The position numbers and the translations under genes were made by a program. The notes under the pieces are model-generated. The model did no database searches, had not been told where the DNA came from, and saw only the letters and a list, made by a program, of their open reading frames with translations. A DNA stretch of 64,000 nucleotides from an uncultured Acidobacteriia bacterium (GTDB taxonomy: Bacteria > Acidobacteriota > Terriglobia > Bryobacterales > Bryobacteraceae): assembly GCA_903875575.1 (NCBI GenBank), contig CAIQWJ010000033.1, positions 1 through 64,000 on the forward strand, given 5' to 3'. This document shows, in pieces, positions 15,234 to 24,018 of this stretch. The first letter of the stretch is position 1. Each line of letters starts with the position of its first letter.

Positions 15234-16769
15234 TCAATTCTCCGTCGGGTACTCCTCCATGTGATCGATCACCAGCACCGGCTCAGGCCGTTTGTGCATC
15301 TCCAGCTTCAACCCCAGCTCCCGCTGAATCGCATCCACAAAGGAAATTGACCCCGTCGGATCCGACGCCGCGCCATCCGCAGCAGCCGTCGCACCCCCGC
15401 CCGGCCTCATGCTGAACGTGTCGAAATGGACGCTGAAATCCCATGCACCCTCGATTCCCGTGCCATCGAGCACCGCATAACGGATCGTGACCCAATACGC
15501 CGGAATCTGCTCCGCGAACTGCGCCATCGTCGTGTTCTTACAATCCAGCTGGATTACCGCACCCTGCCCCGGATGTATTTCCGTCTGCCGCGTGCATTCG
15601 GTTCGATGGGAGGGATCGGCCTTGGTCAGTTTCGGCTTCACCGCCACCAGCGTGTAGGCATCCATGGGCCGGTCTTCAAAATGGACCGCCAGCTTGTAGC
15701 GCTCCGTGAGCAGGGCTCGTAGCATCAGGTTGAGATTCTCCCGATCCGTGGCAACGCCGGTGGGGGCCTTTGCCATGATTGTGACGTTATGGGAGTTGTT
15801 TCCCATCGCCCACTTGGGAACCCCCACCAGTTGCTCGAGTGAAGGCACATTCCACGCCTGCGACACCAGTCCCAGCGGGGACACACCGGTCATCACCACA
15901 CGTCCGCCAGGTTCATACCGCGGCATGCTGGTCATCCCCTCGCCACCGAGTTTAATAGACGCCACTTCGAACTCGGGCGCGGGCAGTGCAGCCAGCACCG
16001 TCGACACGGCCGGCGAATTCGCCGATGGTTGTTCATTCACGCTCACCACAGTCAGAACCGGCTGTGGCACGTTTCCCTGCTCCATCTTTAGCCCGAGCTT
16101 CTCGATTGCCGCGTCCAGGCCGCTCCCGCCACCCGCCAGATTTCCCAAGGCGTATTGCATGTCGATATCCCAGCTGCCCTCCAGGCCGGTGGCATCGGCA
16201 ATACGGCGCGATGGCCCACTGAAACTGGCGGCAAATGCTTCCATGGTGACGTTGCGGCACTGCACCACGTAGTTCATGACGCCATTATTTATGAGCGGCG
16301 TGGTCTTGCACCCACTGGCCCCTGCGGCGTCGGCTGCCGTCTCCAGCTTCAGGCTACTCTTGCCCCGGGTCAGCAGGATACCAGGCACCTGCTGTGTCTC
16401 CGTCTTCACGACCAGATGAAAACGCTCGGCGAGCAGCGCCTGGAGCATCAGCCGCAACGTTGCGGGGCGAGTCCCCGGTTTCGTCTTCGCAACCACTTCG
16501 TAGCGGTCGTAGTCAATCCAGGCGGGCCCGCCAAAAACCTTATTGGCGTCGACCCCATAGGCCGTACTGATCAAATCGATCATCGTGGCACGCCGCAACC
16601 GATACCTGTCGCCGCCCAAAACCCCGCCGTCCATCCAGTGGTCAACGGTTTTGCTCCAGTCGCTGCGCGGACTGAAATGGACATCGGCAATATCAAAGGC
16701 CGGCTGGCATAGCCCCGCCCCAGTTACCAGCAGGAAGATACTCAATGAGAAGAGTAGACGCTTTATCAT
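15234..16769 (-). CDS. TIGR03435 family protein, internally duplicated
   Basis: The product is 511 residues. The ATG at 16769 follows AAGGAGGG and starts a signal peptide (RLLFSLSIFLLVTGAGLCQ). The family phrase FDIADVHFSP begins the first unit (about 23-260) and FEVASIKLGGEGM the second (about 275-511). Both carry MLQALLAERFHLVVKTE/MLRALLTERYKLAVHFE and the ending LGLKMEQ/LGLKLEMHKRPEPVLVIDH. TIGR03435 proteins are exported proteins greatly expanded in Solibacter and usually have one such unit. The function is unknown. Confidence 0.9.
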   Translation of the reverse strand: MIKRLLFSLSIFLLVTGAGLCQPAFDIADVHFSPRSDWSKTVDHWMDGGVLGGDRYRLRRATMIDLISTAYGVDANKVFGGPAWIDYDRYEVVAKTKPGTRPATLRLMLQALLAERFHLVVKTETQQVPGILLTRGKSSLKLETAADAAGASGCKTTPLINNGVMNYVVQCRNVTMEAFAASFSGPSRRIADATGLEGSWDIDMQYALGNLAGGGSGLDAAIEKLGLKMEQGNVPQPVLTVVSVNEQPSANSPAVSTVLAALPAPEFEVASIKLGGEGMTSMPRYEPGGRVVMTGVSPLGLVSQAWNVPSLEQLVGVPKWAMGNNSHNVTIMAKAPTGVATDRENLNLMLRALLTERYKLAVHFEDRPMDAYTLVAVKPKLTKADPSHRTECTRQTEIHPGQGAVIQLDCKNTTMAQFAEQIPAYWVTIRYAVLDGTGIEGAWDFSVHFDTFSMRPGGGATAAADGAASDPTGSISFVDAIQRELGLKLEMHKRPEPVLVIDHMEEYPTEN

Positions 16770-16935
16770 TCGGCCCTCCTTCGGGATCACGATATCATGA
16801 CGGCCTTTTATGTCAAAGCGTGCACTGTGTGCGCGGACACCCTGAACGACTTTGTGATTTCCGATGCGCCGGATTCATGTTAGAATCGATGTTGTGGAGG
16901 CCAGCGGTGCGCACCGCCAGCCTCCATCGGTCAGA

Positions 16936-17022
16936 CTACAGATCGATTTCGATCTTGAGTTTGGTCCGTCGTTTCCTGATCAGTACAAGCACCAGAAAAG
17001 CGAACAACATCAGAAGGTCCAT
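16936..17022 (-). CDS. 28-residue hydrophobic-basic peptide, type I toxin-like
   Basis: An ATG at 17022 is preceded by an excellent ribosome site (AAAGGAGGTG). The peptide has a membrane stretch LLMLFAFLVLVLI (residues 3-15), a basic RKRR, and a polar tail KLKIEIDL. Size, one membrane helix and positive tail are like type I toxins such as TxpA/BsrG and holin-like peptides. A possible minus-strand promoter is TTTACA (complement of 17169-17174), 18 bp, TACGAT (complement of 17145-17150). No homologue is recognised by name, and a spurious ORF cannot be excluded. Confidence 0.4.
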   Translation of the reverse strand: MDLLMLFAFLVLVLIRKRRTKLKIEIDL

Positions 17023-17060
17023 AGACAACAGCACCTCCTTTCTACCCCGTAGATTTGCAG

Positions 17061-17086
17061 ACCCCGCGCTCATACGCGGGGTTTTG
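17061..17086 (+). terminator. rho-independent terminator on the plus strand
   Basis: ACCCCGCG and CGCGGGGT flank a 6-base loop (CTCATA) and are followed by TTTT. No annotated plus-strand gene precedes it, which supports an untranslated RNA ending here. Confidence 0.7.
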
Positions 17087-17172
17087 CATTTGGAGTCCGG
17101 AATCTCCAGCAAACTGCGCTTCTGCAAACCGAAGTAGAACCTGTATCGTAGGCCTTTAACGCAAGTCTTGTA

Positions 17173-17202
17173 AATACCTCCTTTTAAAACAAGAGAGGTA
17201 TT
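17173..17202. repeat. 8-bp inverted repeat AATACCTC/GAGGTATT
   Basis: The arms at 17173-17180 and 17195-17202 are perfect complements around 14 AT-rich bases. Read on the minus strand, the second arm contains AAGGAGGTATT, a ribosome-site-like sequence that would be closed in the hairpin. It lies upstream of the proposed minus-strand promoter of the small ORF. Apart from this hairpin and the dnaK promoter, nothing was found in 17091-17407. Confidence 0.4.
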
Positions 17203-17302
17203 ACCACCTTGAAATCAATGATATAGGGGAATCTTCCCGACCGTTCAGCCAACTCTAGGCCATAATCTATGTCACCGTCACAAACTTCCCGCACTCACGC
17301 CA

Positions 17303-17332
17303 CTTGACAAAGATGCACTCATATTTCATAAT
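17303..17332 (+). promoter_or_regulatory. dnaK operon promoter with HAIR-like operator
   Basis: A perfect -35 TTGACA (17304-17309), a 17-bp spacer and -10 CATAAT (17327-17332) precede dnaK by about 75 bp. CTTGACA-N7-ACTCATA (17303-17323) overlaps it and matches the HspR target HAIR (CTTGAGT-N7-ACTCAAG) at 10 of 14 positions, including both CTTGA and ACTCA cores. hspR is the last gene of this operon, so feedback repression is the natural reading. No CIRCE element was seen. Confidence 0.7.
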
Positions 17333-17407
17333 CAAGTAGAGCTAAATACGGCAAGACTGCCACGGCTCCACGCATTTTTCTCTAACTAGGAGGTCCTGGA
17401 AAAGGAC

Positions 17408-19312
17408 ATGGGCAAAATTATTGGTATCGACCTCGGGACGACGAACTCCGTCGTGTCCGTCATGGAAGCCGGTCAGCCGACCGTTATCGCAAATCAGGAA
17501 GGCACCCGCACCACGCCGTCGGTTGTCGCCTTCACGAAAGCCGGAGACCGCCTTGTCGGTCAGGTGGCCAAACGTCAGGCCATCACGAATCCCGAGCAGA
17601 CCATTTTCTCCATCAAGCGCTTCATGGGTCGCCATTACGGCGAAGTCAGTGAAGAAATGAAGATGGTGCCGTACAAGATCGTGAAGGGCGAGAATGACGA
17701 CGCCCGCGTCGAGATCAACGGCAAGCTGCAATCGCCGCCCGAAATCTCGGCCATGATCCTGACCAAGCTGAAGGAAGCGGCGGAAGCCTATCTGGGCCAG
17801 AAAGTGACCGAAGCGGTCATTACGGTGCCCGCCTACTTCAACGACGCACAGCGCCAGGCGACGAAAGACGCCGGTCGCATCGCTGGTCTGGACGTCAAGC
17901 GCATCATCAATGAGCCGACAGCGGCTGCGCTGGCCTATGGTCTCGACAAGAAGACCAATGAAACCATCGCCGTGTACGATTTCGGTGGCGGCACGTTCGA
18001 CGTTTCCATCCTCGAAGTGGGCGACGGCGTGGTCGAAGTCAAATCGACCAATGGCGACACGCACCTGGGCGGCGACAACATCGACCAGCGCATCATGGAC
18101 TGGATCATCTCCGAATTCAAGAAGGAATCCGGCATCGATCTTTCCAAGGACCAGATGGCCCTCCAGCGCCTCAAAGAAGCCTCCGAAAAGGCCAAGATGG
18201 AGCTCTCCACGCTGCTCGAAACCGACATCAATCTGCCGTTCGTCACGGCCGATGCCACCGGTCCGAAGCACCTGCTGATGAAGCTCACCCGTTCGCGCTA
18301 TGAACAGATGTGCGAAGACATCTTCCAGCGTTCGGTCGGCCCCTGCAAGAAGGCCATGGAAGACGCCGGCCTGACGCCGGACAAGATCGACGAAGTAGTT
18401 CTGGTCGGCGGCTCCACGCGCATTCCGCGTATCCAGACCATTGTGAAGGAACTCTTCAACAGAGAGCCCAACAAGAGCGTAAATCCCGACGAAGTGGTCG
18501 CGGTGGGCGCGGCGGTTCAGGGTGGCGTGCTCGGCGGCGAAGTGAAGGACGTTCTCCTTCTCGACGTCACCCCGCTCTCGCTCGGCATCGAAACGCTGGG
18601 TGGCGTGTTCACCAAGCTGATCGACCGCAACACGACGATCCCGACCCGCAAAAGCGAGACGTTCTCCACGGCGGCCGATAGCCAGACCTCTGTGGAAATC
18701 AAGGCCTTCCAGGGCGAGCGCGCCATGGCCAAGGACAATCGTCTGCTGGGCGTCTTCTCGCTGGTCGGCATTCCGCCGGCACCGCGCGGCGTGCCGCAGA
18801 TCGAAGTCACGTTTGATATCGATGCCAATGGCATTCTGAACGTGGTGGCGAAGGACAAGGCCACCAACAACGAGCAGAAGATCACGATTACGTCTTCGTC
18901 GGGCCTCTCCAAGGACGAAGTCGACAAGATGGCGCGCGATGCAGAGTCTCATGCCGCCGACGACCGCAAGTCGAAGGATCAGATCGAAGCCCGCAACCGT
19001 GCCGATGCGATGGTCTACAACGTCGAAAAGACGCTGAAAGAGCACCGCGATAAGGTCGGCGAGGCCGATGCGAAAAACATCGAAACGGCCATCGAAGACG
19101 TCAAGAAGGCGATCAACGAGAATGACGCCGACAAGCTGAATGCGGCCACCGACAAGCTGACCCAGGCCAGCCACAAGCTGGCGGAAGCGATGTACAAGGC
19201 TTCCTCCACGCCGCCGGCTGACGCACCCCAGGGTGCGGCTACGCCCGAGCCCGAGAAGCCGAAGGAAAATGTTGTGGACGCCGAGTTTGTCGACGTCGAC
19301 GACAAGAAGTAA
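17408..19312 (+). CDS. dnaK: Hsp70 chaperone DnaK
   Basis: The product is 634 residues. The ATPase domain begins [21 protein letters not shown] and carries [21 protein letters not shown], the [13 protein letters not shown] and [13 protein letters not shown] phosphate loops, and [13 protein letters not shown]. The peptide-binding domain starts after [14 protein letters not shown] and is followed by a helical lid and an acidic tail ([13 protein letters not shown]). All are typical and full length. It is the first gene of dnaK-dnaJ-hspR; grpE is not nearby. An AGGAGGTCC ribosome site precedes the start. Confidence 0.99.
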   Translation: MGKIIGIDLGTTNSVVSVMEAGQPTVIANQEGTRTTPSVVAFTKAGDRLVGQVAKRQAITNPEQTIFSIKRFMGRHYGEVSEEMKMVPYKIVKGENDDARVEINGKLQSPPEISAMILTKLKEAAEAYLGQKVTEAVITVPAYFNDAQRQATKDAGRIAGLDVKRIINEPTAAALAYGLDKKTNETIAVYDFGGGTFDVSILEVGDGVVEVKSTNGDTHLGGDNIDQRIMDWIISEFKKESGIDLSKDQMALQRLKEASEKAKMELSTLLETDINLPFVTADATGPKHLLMKLTRSRYEQMCEDIFQRSVGPCKKAMEDAGLTPDKIDEVVLVGGSTRIPRIQTIVKELFNREPNKSVNPDEVVAVGAAVQGGVLGGEVKDVLLLDVTPLSLGIETLGGVFTKLIDRNTTIPTRKSETFSTAADSQTSVEIKAFQGERAMAKDNRLLGVFSLVGIPPAPRGVPQIEVTFDIDANGILNVVAKDKATNNEQKITITSSSGLSKDEVDKMARDAESHAADDRKSKDQIEARNRADAMVYNVEKTLKEHRDKVGEADAKNIETAIEDVKKAINENDADKLNAATDKLTQASHKLAEAMYKASSTPPADAPQGAATPEPEKPKENVVDAEFVDVDDKK

Positions 19313-19323
19313 TTCCCGCGGCA

Positions 19324-19382
19324 CAGGCTTCGGCCTGAGAAGCTAGTAGTGAAGCGCGGGCGGCGGAAATATCGCCGCCCGC
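19324..19382 (+). other. two hairpins between dnaK and dnaJ
   Basis: CAGGC-TTCG-GCCTG (19324-19337) forms a small stem with a stable UUCG tetraloop. GCGGGCGGCG (19356-19365) pairs with CGCCGCCCGC (19373-19382) around a 7-base loop, followed by TTCGTTTC. The T-tract is interrupted, so partial termination or mRNA processing that lowers dnaJ relative to dnaK is more likely than full termination. Confidence 0.5.
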
Positions 19383-19404
19383 TTCGTTTCAATCAAACTC
19401 AAAA

Positions 19405-20625
19405 ATGGCCAGCACGCCAAAACACGATTACTACCAGACCCTCGGCGTGGAACGCGGCGCGGTGGAAGACGATATCCGCAAGGCATACCGGAAACTCGCC
19501 CGCAAGTACCACCCCGACCTCAACCCTGGCGACAAGTCCGCCGAAGACCGCTTTAAGAACGTGCAGGAAGCGTACGACGTCCTCAGCGACGCGAAGAAGC
19601 GCAGCATGTACGATCAGGTCGGTTTTTATTCCGATCAGGGCTTCGCCGCCGGTGGTCCGCCTCCGGGTTCGGGCGGTGGTCCGCGTGGCGGACCGAACAT
19701 GGATTTCGGCGGTTTCGATTTTTCCGATCTCATGCGCGATGCGCAGGCGGAAGCAGCGCGTGGCAGACGCGGTGCCGGCGGCGGTGCGGGTACCGCTCCC
19801 GGCGGCGGTGCTTTCAAGGACATCTTCAGCCAGTTCTTCCGTGCCGGCGATTCCGGTGGCCATCAGCCCGATGCCGCTCCTGAAAAGGGCGCGGACCTGG
19901 AGTACGGCCTCAACATTTCCTTCTGGCAGGCCATCCGCGGCACCCAGACGAAGATCGAAATTACGCGTTACGAGCAGTGCGCCGTTTGTTACGGCACCGG
20001 CGGGAATGACGCCGGTTCGGCCAGTTGCCCGCAGTGCGGCGGAACCGGCAATGTTTCGCAGATGGCGGGCAACATGAAGTTCAATCTCACGTGCCCGCGC
20101 TGCAATGGCAAGGGACGGATCAAGAACGCCTGCCCCGCCTGCCACGGCGATGGCCGCATCTCCCACAAAGAATTTGTGGAAGTGCGGATCCCGGCGGGCG
20201 CTCAGCATGGCTCGCGGCTGCGCGTACCCGGTAAAGGCAATGCAGGCACTATGGGCGCGCCTTCCGGAGATCTTTACATCACCACCAACGTGGAGCCGCA
20301 TCCCGTCTTCCGGCGGGAGGGCGATAATATCCACATGGAAGTTCCCGTCACGGTATGGGAAGCGGGCCTTGGCACCAAGATCGAAGTTCCCACCATTGAT
20401 GGTAAGACGCTGCTCAAGATTCCGCCGGGCACGCAGAACAATCAGAAGTTCCGTCTGCGCGACCGCGGCGTGCCGAACCCCCGCAAGGGCACGAAGGGCG
20501 ATCAGATTGTTCAGGTGGTCCTGAAGGCTCCTGAGATTCGTGACGAACGCACGAAAGAACTGTTGAGATCTCTGGCTGAGTTGCATCCCGAAGACCCGCG
20601 TAAGGACCTGTGGACTGAGGAATAA
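19405..20625 (+). CDS. dnaJ: co-chaperone DnaJ with zinc domain
   Basis: The product is 406 residues. The J domain (about 8-75) contains YYQTLGV and the HPD triad in [11 protein letters not shown] Gly-rich linker (about 80-140) is followed by four zinc-binding CXXCXGXG repeats ([32 protein letters not shown]), then the C-terminal substrate-binding domains ([20 protein letters not shown]). It stimulates DnaK ATPase and delivers unfolded proteins. The ribosome site is weak, in line with coupling to dnaK transcription. Confidence 0.97.
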   Translation: MASTPKHDYYQTLGVERGAVEDDIRKAYRKLARKYHPDLNPGDKSAEDRFKNVQEAYDVLSDAKKRSMYDQVGFYSDQGFAAGGPPPGSGGGPRGGPNMDFGGFDFSDLMRDAQAEAARGRRGAGGGAGTAPGGGAFKDIFSQFFRAGDSGGHQPDAAPEKGADLEYGLNISFWQAIRGTQTKIEITRYEQCAVCYGTGGNDAGSASCPQCGGTGNVSQMAGNMKFNLTCPRCNGKGRIKNACPACHGDGRISHKEFVEVRIPAGAQHGSRLRVPGKGNAGTMGAPSGDLYITTNVEPHPVFRREGDNIHMEVPVTVWEAGLGTKIEVPTIDGKTLLKIPPGTQNNQKFRLRDRGVPNPRKGTKGDQIVQVVLKAPEIRDERTKELLRSLAELHPEDPRKDLWTEE

Positions 20626-20628
20626 ATT

Positions 20629-21018
20629 ATGCGTGCGAAATCCAAAGCCGCGTACATGATTTCGTCGGTGGCCGAGCAGTATTCGGTCCACCCGCAGACG
20701 TTGCGACTGTATGAGCGCGAGGGGCTGCTGAAGCCCAGCCGCAGCGACGGCAACACTCGACTCTACACCGAAGAGGATCTCGAGCGTCTGGAAGTGATTC
20801 TGCATCTCACGCGCGATCTGGGAGTGAATCTGGCCGGTGTCGAGATCATTCTCAACATGCGGAACAAGATGGAGACGATGCAGAGTCAGATTGAGGAGTT
20901 CGTGCAGTCGCTGAACTTCGAACTGGCAAATCGTCCACCTATGCCGCGCGCCGCCGACATGAATTCATTGGTCCCCGTGATCAGGACGGCGATCCTGCCG
21001 CGCACGAAGAAGGGCTGA
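20629..21018 (+). CDS. hspR: MerR-family heat-shock repressor HspR
   Basis: The product is 129 residues. The MerR-type winged helix spans about 10-80 with YMISSVAEQYSVHPQTLRLYEREGLLKPSRS, NTRLYTEEDLERLEVI and DLGVNLAGVEIIL, followed by a coiled coil (NMRNKMETMQSQIEEF). Position directly after dnaJ (3 bp) is the classic place for hspR, the repressor that binds HAIR sites. A HAIR-like site overlaps the operon promoter. The protein lacks an evident ligand domain, as expected for HspR. Confidence 0.93.
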   Translation: MRAKSKAAYMISSVAEQYSVHPQTLRLYEREGLLKPSRSDGNTRLYTEEDLERLEVILHLTRDLGVNLAGVEIILNMRNKMETMQSQIEEFVQSLNFELANRPPMPRAADMNSLVPVIRTAILPRTKKG

Positions 21019-21026
21019 GCCCCGGC

Positions 21027-21788
21027 CTACCGCCCCGGCACCAGATAGCCGGCATCGCGCAAAATCTCCCGCCCGGCACCCTTCAACAAATAATCCGCGA
21101 AAGCCCGCGCGGTGTCCTGATGTTTCGACGCCGCAACAATCCCCAGTTCCTGGTCGATTGGCGCATGGGACGGCGCGCTCACCTGAATCACCTTGCCGGC
21201 TTCCTTCAACACCAGCGAATAGGCGGTAAACACAACATCGGCGTTACCCGAAGCCCCGTACTGTTTCGTCATATTGATGTTGTCGGCGTAAACCACCTTC
21301 GGCTCAACTTTCGCCCAGACCCCCGTCTTTTGCAGCGTTTCCCGAGCCGCCAGCCCGTAGGGTGCCAGTTCCGGCTTCGCCAGCGCAATCACCTTCACAC
21401 CGGAATCCACCAAATCCTCCGGCTTCGTCACCTTGCCCAAGGCCGGGCTGCCCGGCGGTAGCCACAAGGCAAGGATTCCGGTGGCATAGAGAGCCCGCGA
21501 ATGCGCCACCAGCAGACCTTTCTTCTCCAGCCCATCCACATGCGAGACGTCCGCCGCCGCGTAAACGTCGAACGGCGCACCATTCTCGATCTGCAATGCC
21601 AACTGCGCGGTAGAGGCGAAACTGAACACCGGATGAATCCCCGTAGCCGCCTCAAACTTCGGCCCCAGCGTCTGAAAAACCTCGCTCAGATTGGCTGCGG
21701 CGGCGACCGTCACTTCGCGTTTCGCAGGCTGCGCGTTACACCCAACCGCAGCGATCAGACCGACAATCAGAACGAAATATCTCACCAC
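21027..21788 (-). CDS. modA: molybdate ABC transporter substrate-binding lipoprotein
   Basis: The product is 253 residues. A lipoprotein signal (YFVLIVGLIAAVGCN, Cys17) precedes the ModA body: EVTVAAAANLSEVFQTLG, FSFASTAQLALQIENGAPFDVYAAAD, ALAKPELAPYGLAARETL and a GNADVVFTAYSLV binding strand. It would bind molybdate or tungstate in the periplasm. modB and modC are absent in this window, which is unusual since they normally adjoin. It converges on hspR with 8 bp between. Confidence 0.92.
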   Translation of the reverse strand: MVRYFVLIVGLIAAVGCNAQPAKREVTVAAAANLSEVFQTLGPKFEAATGIHPVFSFASTAQLALQIENGAPFDVYAAADVSHVDGLEKKGLLVAHSRALYATGILALWLPPGSPALGKVTKPEDLVDSGVKVIALAKPELAPYGLAARETLQKTGVWAKVEPKVVYADNINMTKQYGASGNADVVFTAYSLVLKEAGKVIQVSAPSHAPIDQELGIVAASKHQDTARAFADYLLKGAGREILRDAGYLVPGR

Positions 21789-21841
21789 CCAACATTATCC
21801 GATTCCTTTTTCCGTTTCCGGGTAATACTGTGTGAGACGAC

Positions 21842-22333
21842 ATGAATCTGCCGCAGCTTTTTGACGAGCATCACGCGCCGCTGTTCCGCTTTGCCTACCG
21901 GATGACCGGCTCCGTCGCTGACGCGGAGGACATTGTCCAGGAGTGTTTCCTGCAGCTACTGCGGCCTGGCTGCACTTACGATCCAGACCGCACGCCTATC
22001 AGAACCTATCTCTTCGGCGTAGTAAGGAACCAGTCGCTCAAGCGCAGGCCGTCACTACCCGAACCAGACGACGGACCCGGACACGGCAAGTCGCCCGAAC
22101 AGGAGTTGCTCCAGACGGAACTGTCACAGGTAGTGTCACGCGCGATAACGGAACTCCCGGAAGGCCAGCGTGAGGTGCTCATTCTGGCCCATTACGAACA
22201 GCTGTCGCTCGCGGAAATCGCGGGGGTGATGGAGATTGAAGTTACGGCGGTGAAATCGCGCCTCCAGCGCGCACGCGCCGCATTAAAGGAATCGCTCGCC
22301 GCCTATGCGCTGAGCCCGGAGAGAAGACGATGA
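21842..22333 (+). CDS. ECF-subfamily RNA polymerase sigma factor
   Basis: The product is 163 residues. Region 2 (FDEHHAPLFRFAYRMTGSVADAEDIVQECFLQLLR) and region 4 (ELPEGQREVLILAHYEQLSLAEIAGVMEIEVTAVKSRLQRARAALKESL) are both clear. There is no extra C-terminal domain. It overlaps the next gene by 4 bp, the usual arrangement of an ECF sigma with its regulator. The regulon is unknown. Confidence 0.95.
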   Translation: MNLPQLFDEHHAPLFRFAYRMTGSVADAEDIVQECFLQLLRPGCTYDPDRTPIRTYLFGVVRNQSLKRRPSLPEPDDGPGHGKSPEQELLQTELSQVVSRAITELPEGQREVLILAHYEQLSLAEIAGVMEIEVTAVKSRLQRARAALKESLAAYALSPERRR

Positions 22334-23064
22334 ACGATACCGAACTCGACGAAATTCTCAACCAGTGGAAGGATCCGCAAGTGCGGACGGCATGGAGCAC
22401 GGAAGTGCGTTCTGGACTGCTGCGCAAACCCGTGCGACGCACGTTCGGACAGTGGGCCGCCGGGCTTTGGCCGGGCTTTGGCAAAGGTCTCATCGCAGTC
22501 ACCTCCGCCGGAGTGTGCCTCCTGATCGCCACCGCCGCGTTTCCCCAGGTCTCAGGGCTATTCTCGCCCGGGGTACGGTTCGTCGTTGAAGGCGAAACAA
22601 CGGGGTACGCGGAGAATGGTGCCATCCAGTCCACTCGCCGTACGTCGTTTGCACGCATTGGCATCCACGCCCTGCCGCTGGAACGAACCGATTCAGACAA
22701 CCCCCTGGTGAATCTGACCGGGGGCATGTTTAATTTGATTCACACAACGCTGGTTCAGGTTGCACCCTCCCTCATTTATCACCACATCGACTCCGATCTT
22801 GCGCGACACAGCATCTTGCTCAAGAATGGCTGTGTTGGTGGGGGCTGGAACGTGATTGGACAGGAGACGATTCTAGGGCATCTCACCACGATCGTGCGAA
22901 CCGGTGGCGGTGGCAAGGGAGGAACAAGAGAAACGCAATGGGTGGCTCCGGACCTCGATTGCGCGGGACTAAAACTGATCCTGGAAGATCCGCGCCCCGA
23001 TGGCACCTATTACGTTTCCTACCAGGAACACGCCACCAAAATCACCATGAATACCAGACAATAG
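22330..23064 (+). CDS. membrane protein coupled to the ECF sigma factor, possible anti-sigma factor
   Basis: The product is 244 residues, translationally coupled (ATGA). The cytoplasmic N-terminus (about 1-50, DTELDEILNQWKDPQVRTAWSTEVRSGL) is followed by one membrane helix (about 53-73, LIAVTSAGVCLLIATAAF) and an outer domain. This is the topology of an anti-sigma factor, and the N-terminus has short helices that could hold a sigma factor, but no HXXXCXXC zinc motif of ZAS proteins is present. The outer domain (YHHIDSDLARHSILLKNGCVGGGW) is not recognised. Confidence 0.65.
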   Translation: MNDTELDEILNQWKDPQVRTAWSTEVRSGLLRKPVRRTFGQWAAGLWPGFGKGLIAVTSAGVCLLIATAAFPQVSGLFSPGVRFVVEGETTGYAENGAIQSTRRTSFARIGIHALPLERTDSDNPLVNLTGGMFNLIHTTLVQVAPSLIYHHIDSDLARHSILLKNGCVGGGWNVIGQETILGHLTTIVRTGGGGKGGTRETQWVAPDLDCAGLKLILEDPRPDGTYYVSYQEHATKITMNTRQ

Positions 23065-23069
23065 TCTTC

Positions 23070-23804
23070 ATGGGATCACTCACCGGAACCACCGCCCTCG
23101 TCACCGGCGGCTCACGAGGCATCGGACGCGCCATCTGCCAGGGCCTCGCAGAACAGGGTGCCAACATCATCCTGCACTACAATCAGAACCGAGCCGCCGC
23201 CGAGGAAACGGCATCCACCATCAAAACCGACGTTCGCATCATCCAGGCCGACCTCAGTTCCATCCCCGAAACCGAAAGCATGTTCGACGACCTCGCCGAC
23301 ACGCCGCTCGATTTCCTCATCAACAACGCGGGCATCTGGCGGCCCACCCCTATGGGCTCCACCCACTCTGCCGTCGTCAACGAAATGCTCGACACCAACC
23401 TGCGCGGCCCCTTCTGGGTCACGCACTGCGCCCTGCACCTCATCAAAGACGGCGGCCGCATCGTGAACGTCTCCTCCGTCGCGGGACGCATCGGCGTGGC
23501 CGGCGGCCGCAGCCTCTACGGAGCCACCAAAGCCGCGCTCGATTCCCTCACCCGGAACTGGGCGCTGGAACTCGCGCCGCGCCGAATCCTGGTCAACGCC
23601 GTCGCCCCCGGCTACATCACCACAGACATGACAGACGACTTCTTCTCCGATCCCGCTACGCTGGAAAAAGTCCTCAACCGCCAACCCATGGGCAAACTCG
23701 GCACGCCGGAAGAAGTCGCCGACGTGGTCGTCTTCCTCTGCTCCGACGGCGCCAAATTCATCACCGGCCAGAGCATCAACATCAGCGGTGGCCTGGTCAT
23801 CTGA
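23070..23804 (+). CDS. SDR-family NAD(P)-dependent oxidoreductase
   Basis: The product is 244 residues from the ATG at 23070, 5 bp after the preceding stop. Classical SDR motifs are present: TGGSRGIGRAI (cofactor loop), NNAG, catalytic Ser and YGATK (YXXXK), PGYITTDMT and a C-terminal INISGGLVI. It resembles 3-oxoacyl-ACP reductases (FabG-like) but many SDRs share this form, so the substrate cannot be stated. It may be the last gene of the sigma-factor unit. Confidence 0.9.
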   Translation: MGSLTGTTALVTGGSRGIGRAICQGLAEQGANIILHYNQNRAAAEETASTIKTDVRIIQADLSSIPETESMFDDLADTPLDFLINNAGIWRPTPMGSTHSAVVNEMLDTNLRGPFWVTHCALHLIKDGGRIVNVSSVAGRIGVAGGRSLYGATKAALDSLTRNWALELAPRRILVNAVAPGYITTDMTDDFFSDPATLEKVLNRQPMGKLGTPEEVADVVVFLCSDGAKFITGQSINISGGLVI

Positions 23805-24018
23805 TAGAAAGACTCCCCGATTGATTCGCAAACGGGGTTACCGAACCGCGACTGGAAGGAGCGGCACTCAAATCTTCCTTTGCGCACCCCGCTCCCACCA
23901 GTCGCCGGCCAAACTACCGAGCCGCCCGCGTGAGCAAGCGGCAGCAAAATTATGAATTTCAACACAGCCTCCCCCCACGCCCGACCTCGATTCGGTAGAA
24001 TTCCAATGGAGACCGAAC

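Larger units (their letters stand above)
16893..17090 (+). ncRNA. candidate antisense RNA opposite the small toxin-like ORF
   Basis: A possible promoter (TTCCGA 16859-16864, 16-bp spacer, TAGAAT 16881-16886) precedes a strong hairpin. In it GGAGGC (16896-16901) pairs with GCCTCC (16920-16925) around the palindrome GCGGTGCGCACCGC. The transcript would end at the terminator at 17061-17086. It would be fully antisense to the small ORF 16936-17022 and its ribosome site. Existence and boundaries are inferred; the -35 box is weak. Confidence 0.35.

Noticed and set aside
17342-19324. Long open frame (660 codons) on the minus strand opposite dnaK
   Set aside because: It mirrors dnaK codon for codon, a usual effect of strong G/C third-position bias; composition is His/Arg/Gly-rich with no domain.
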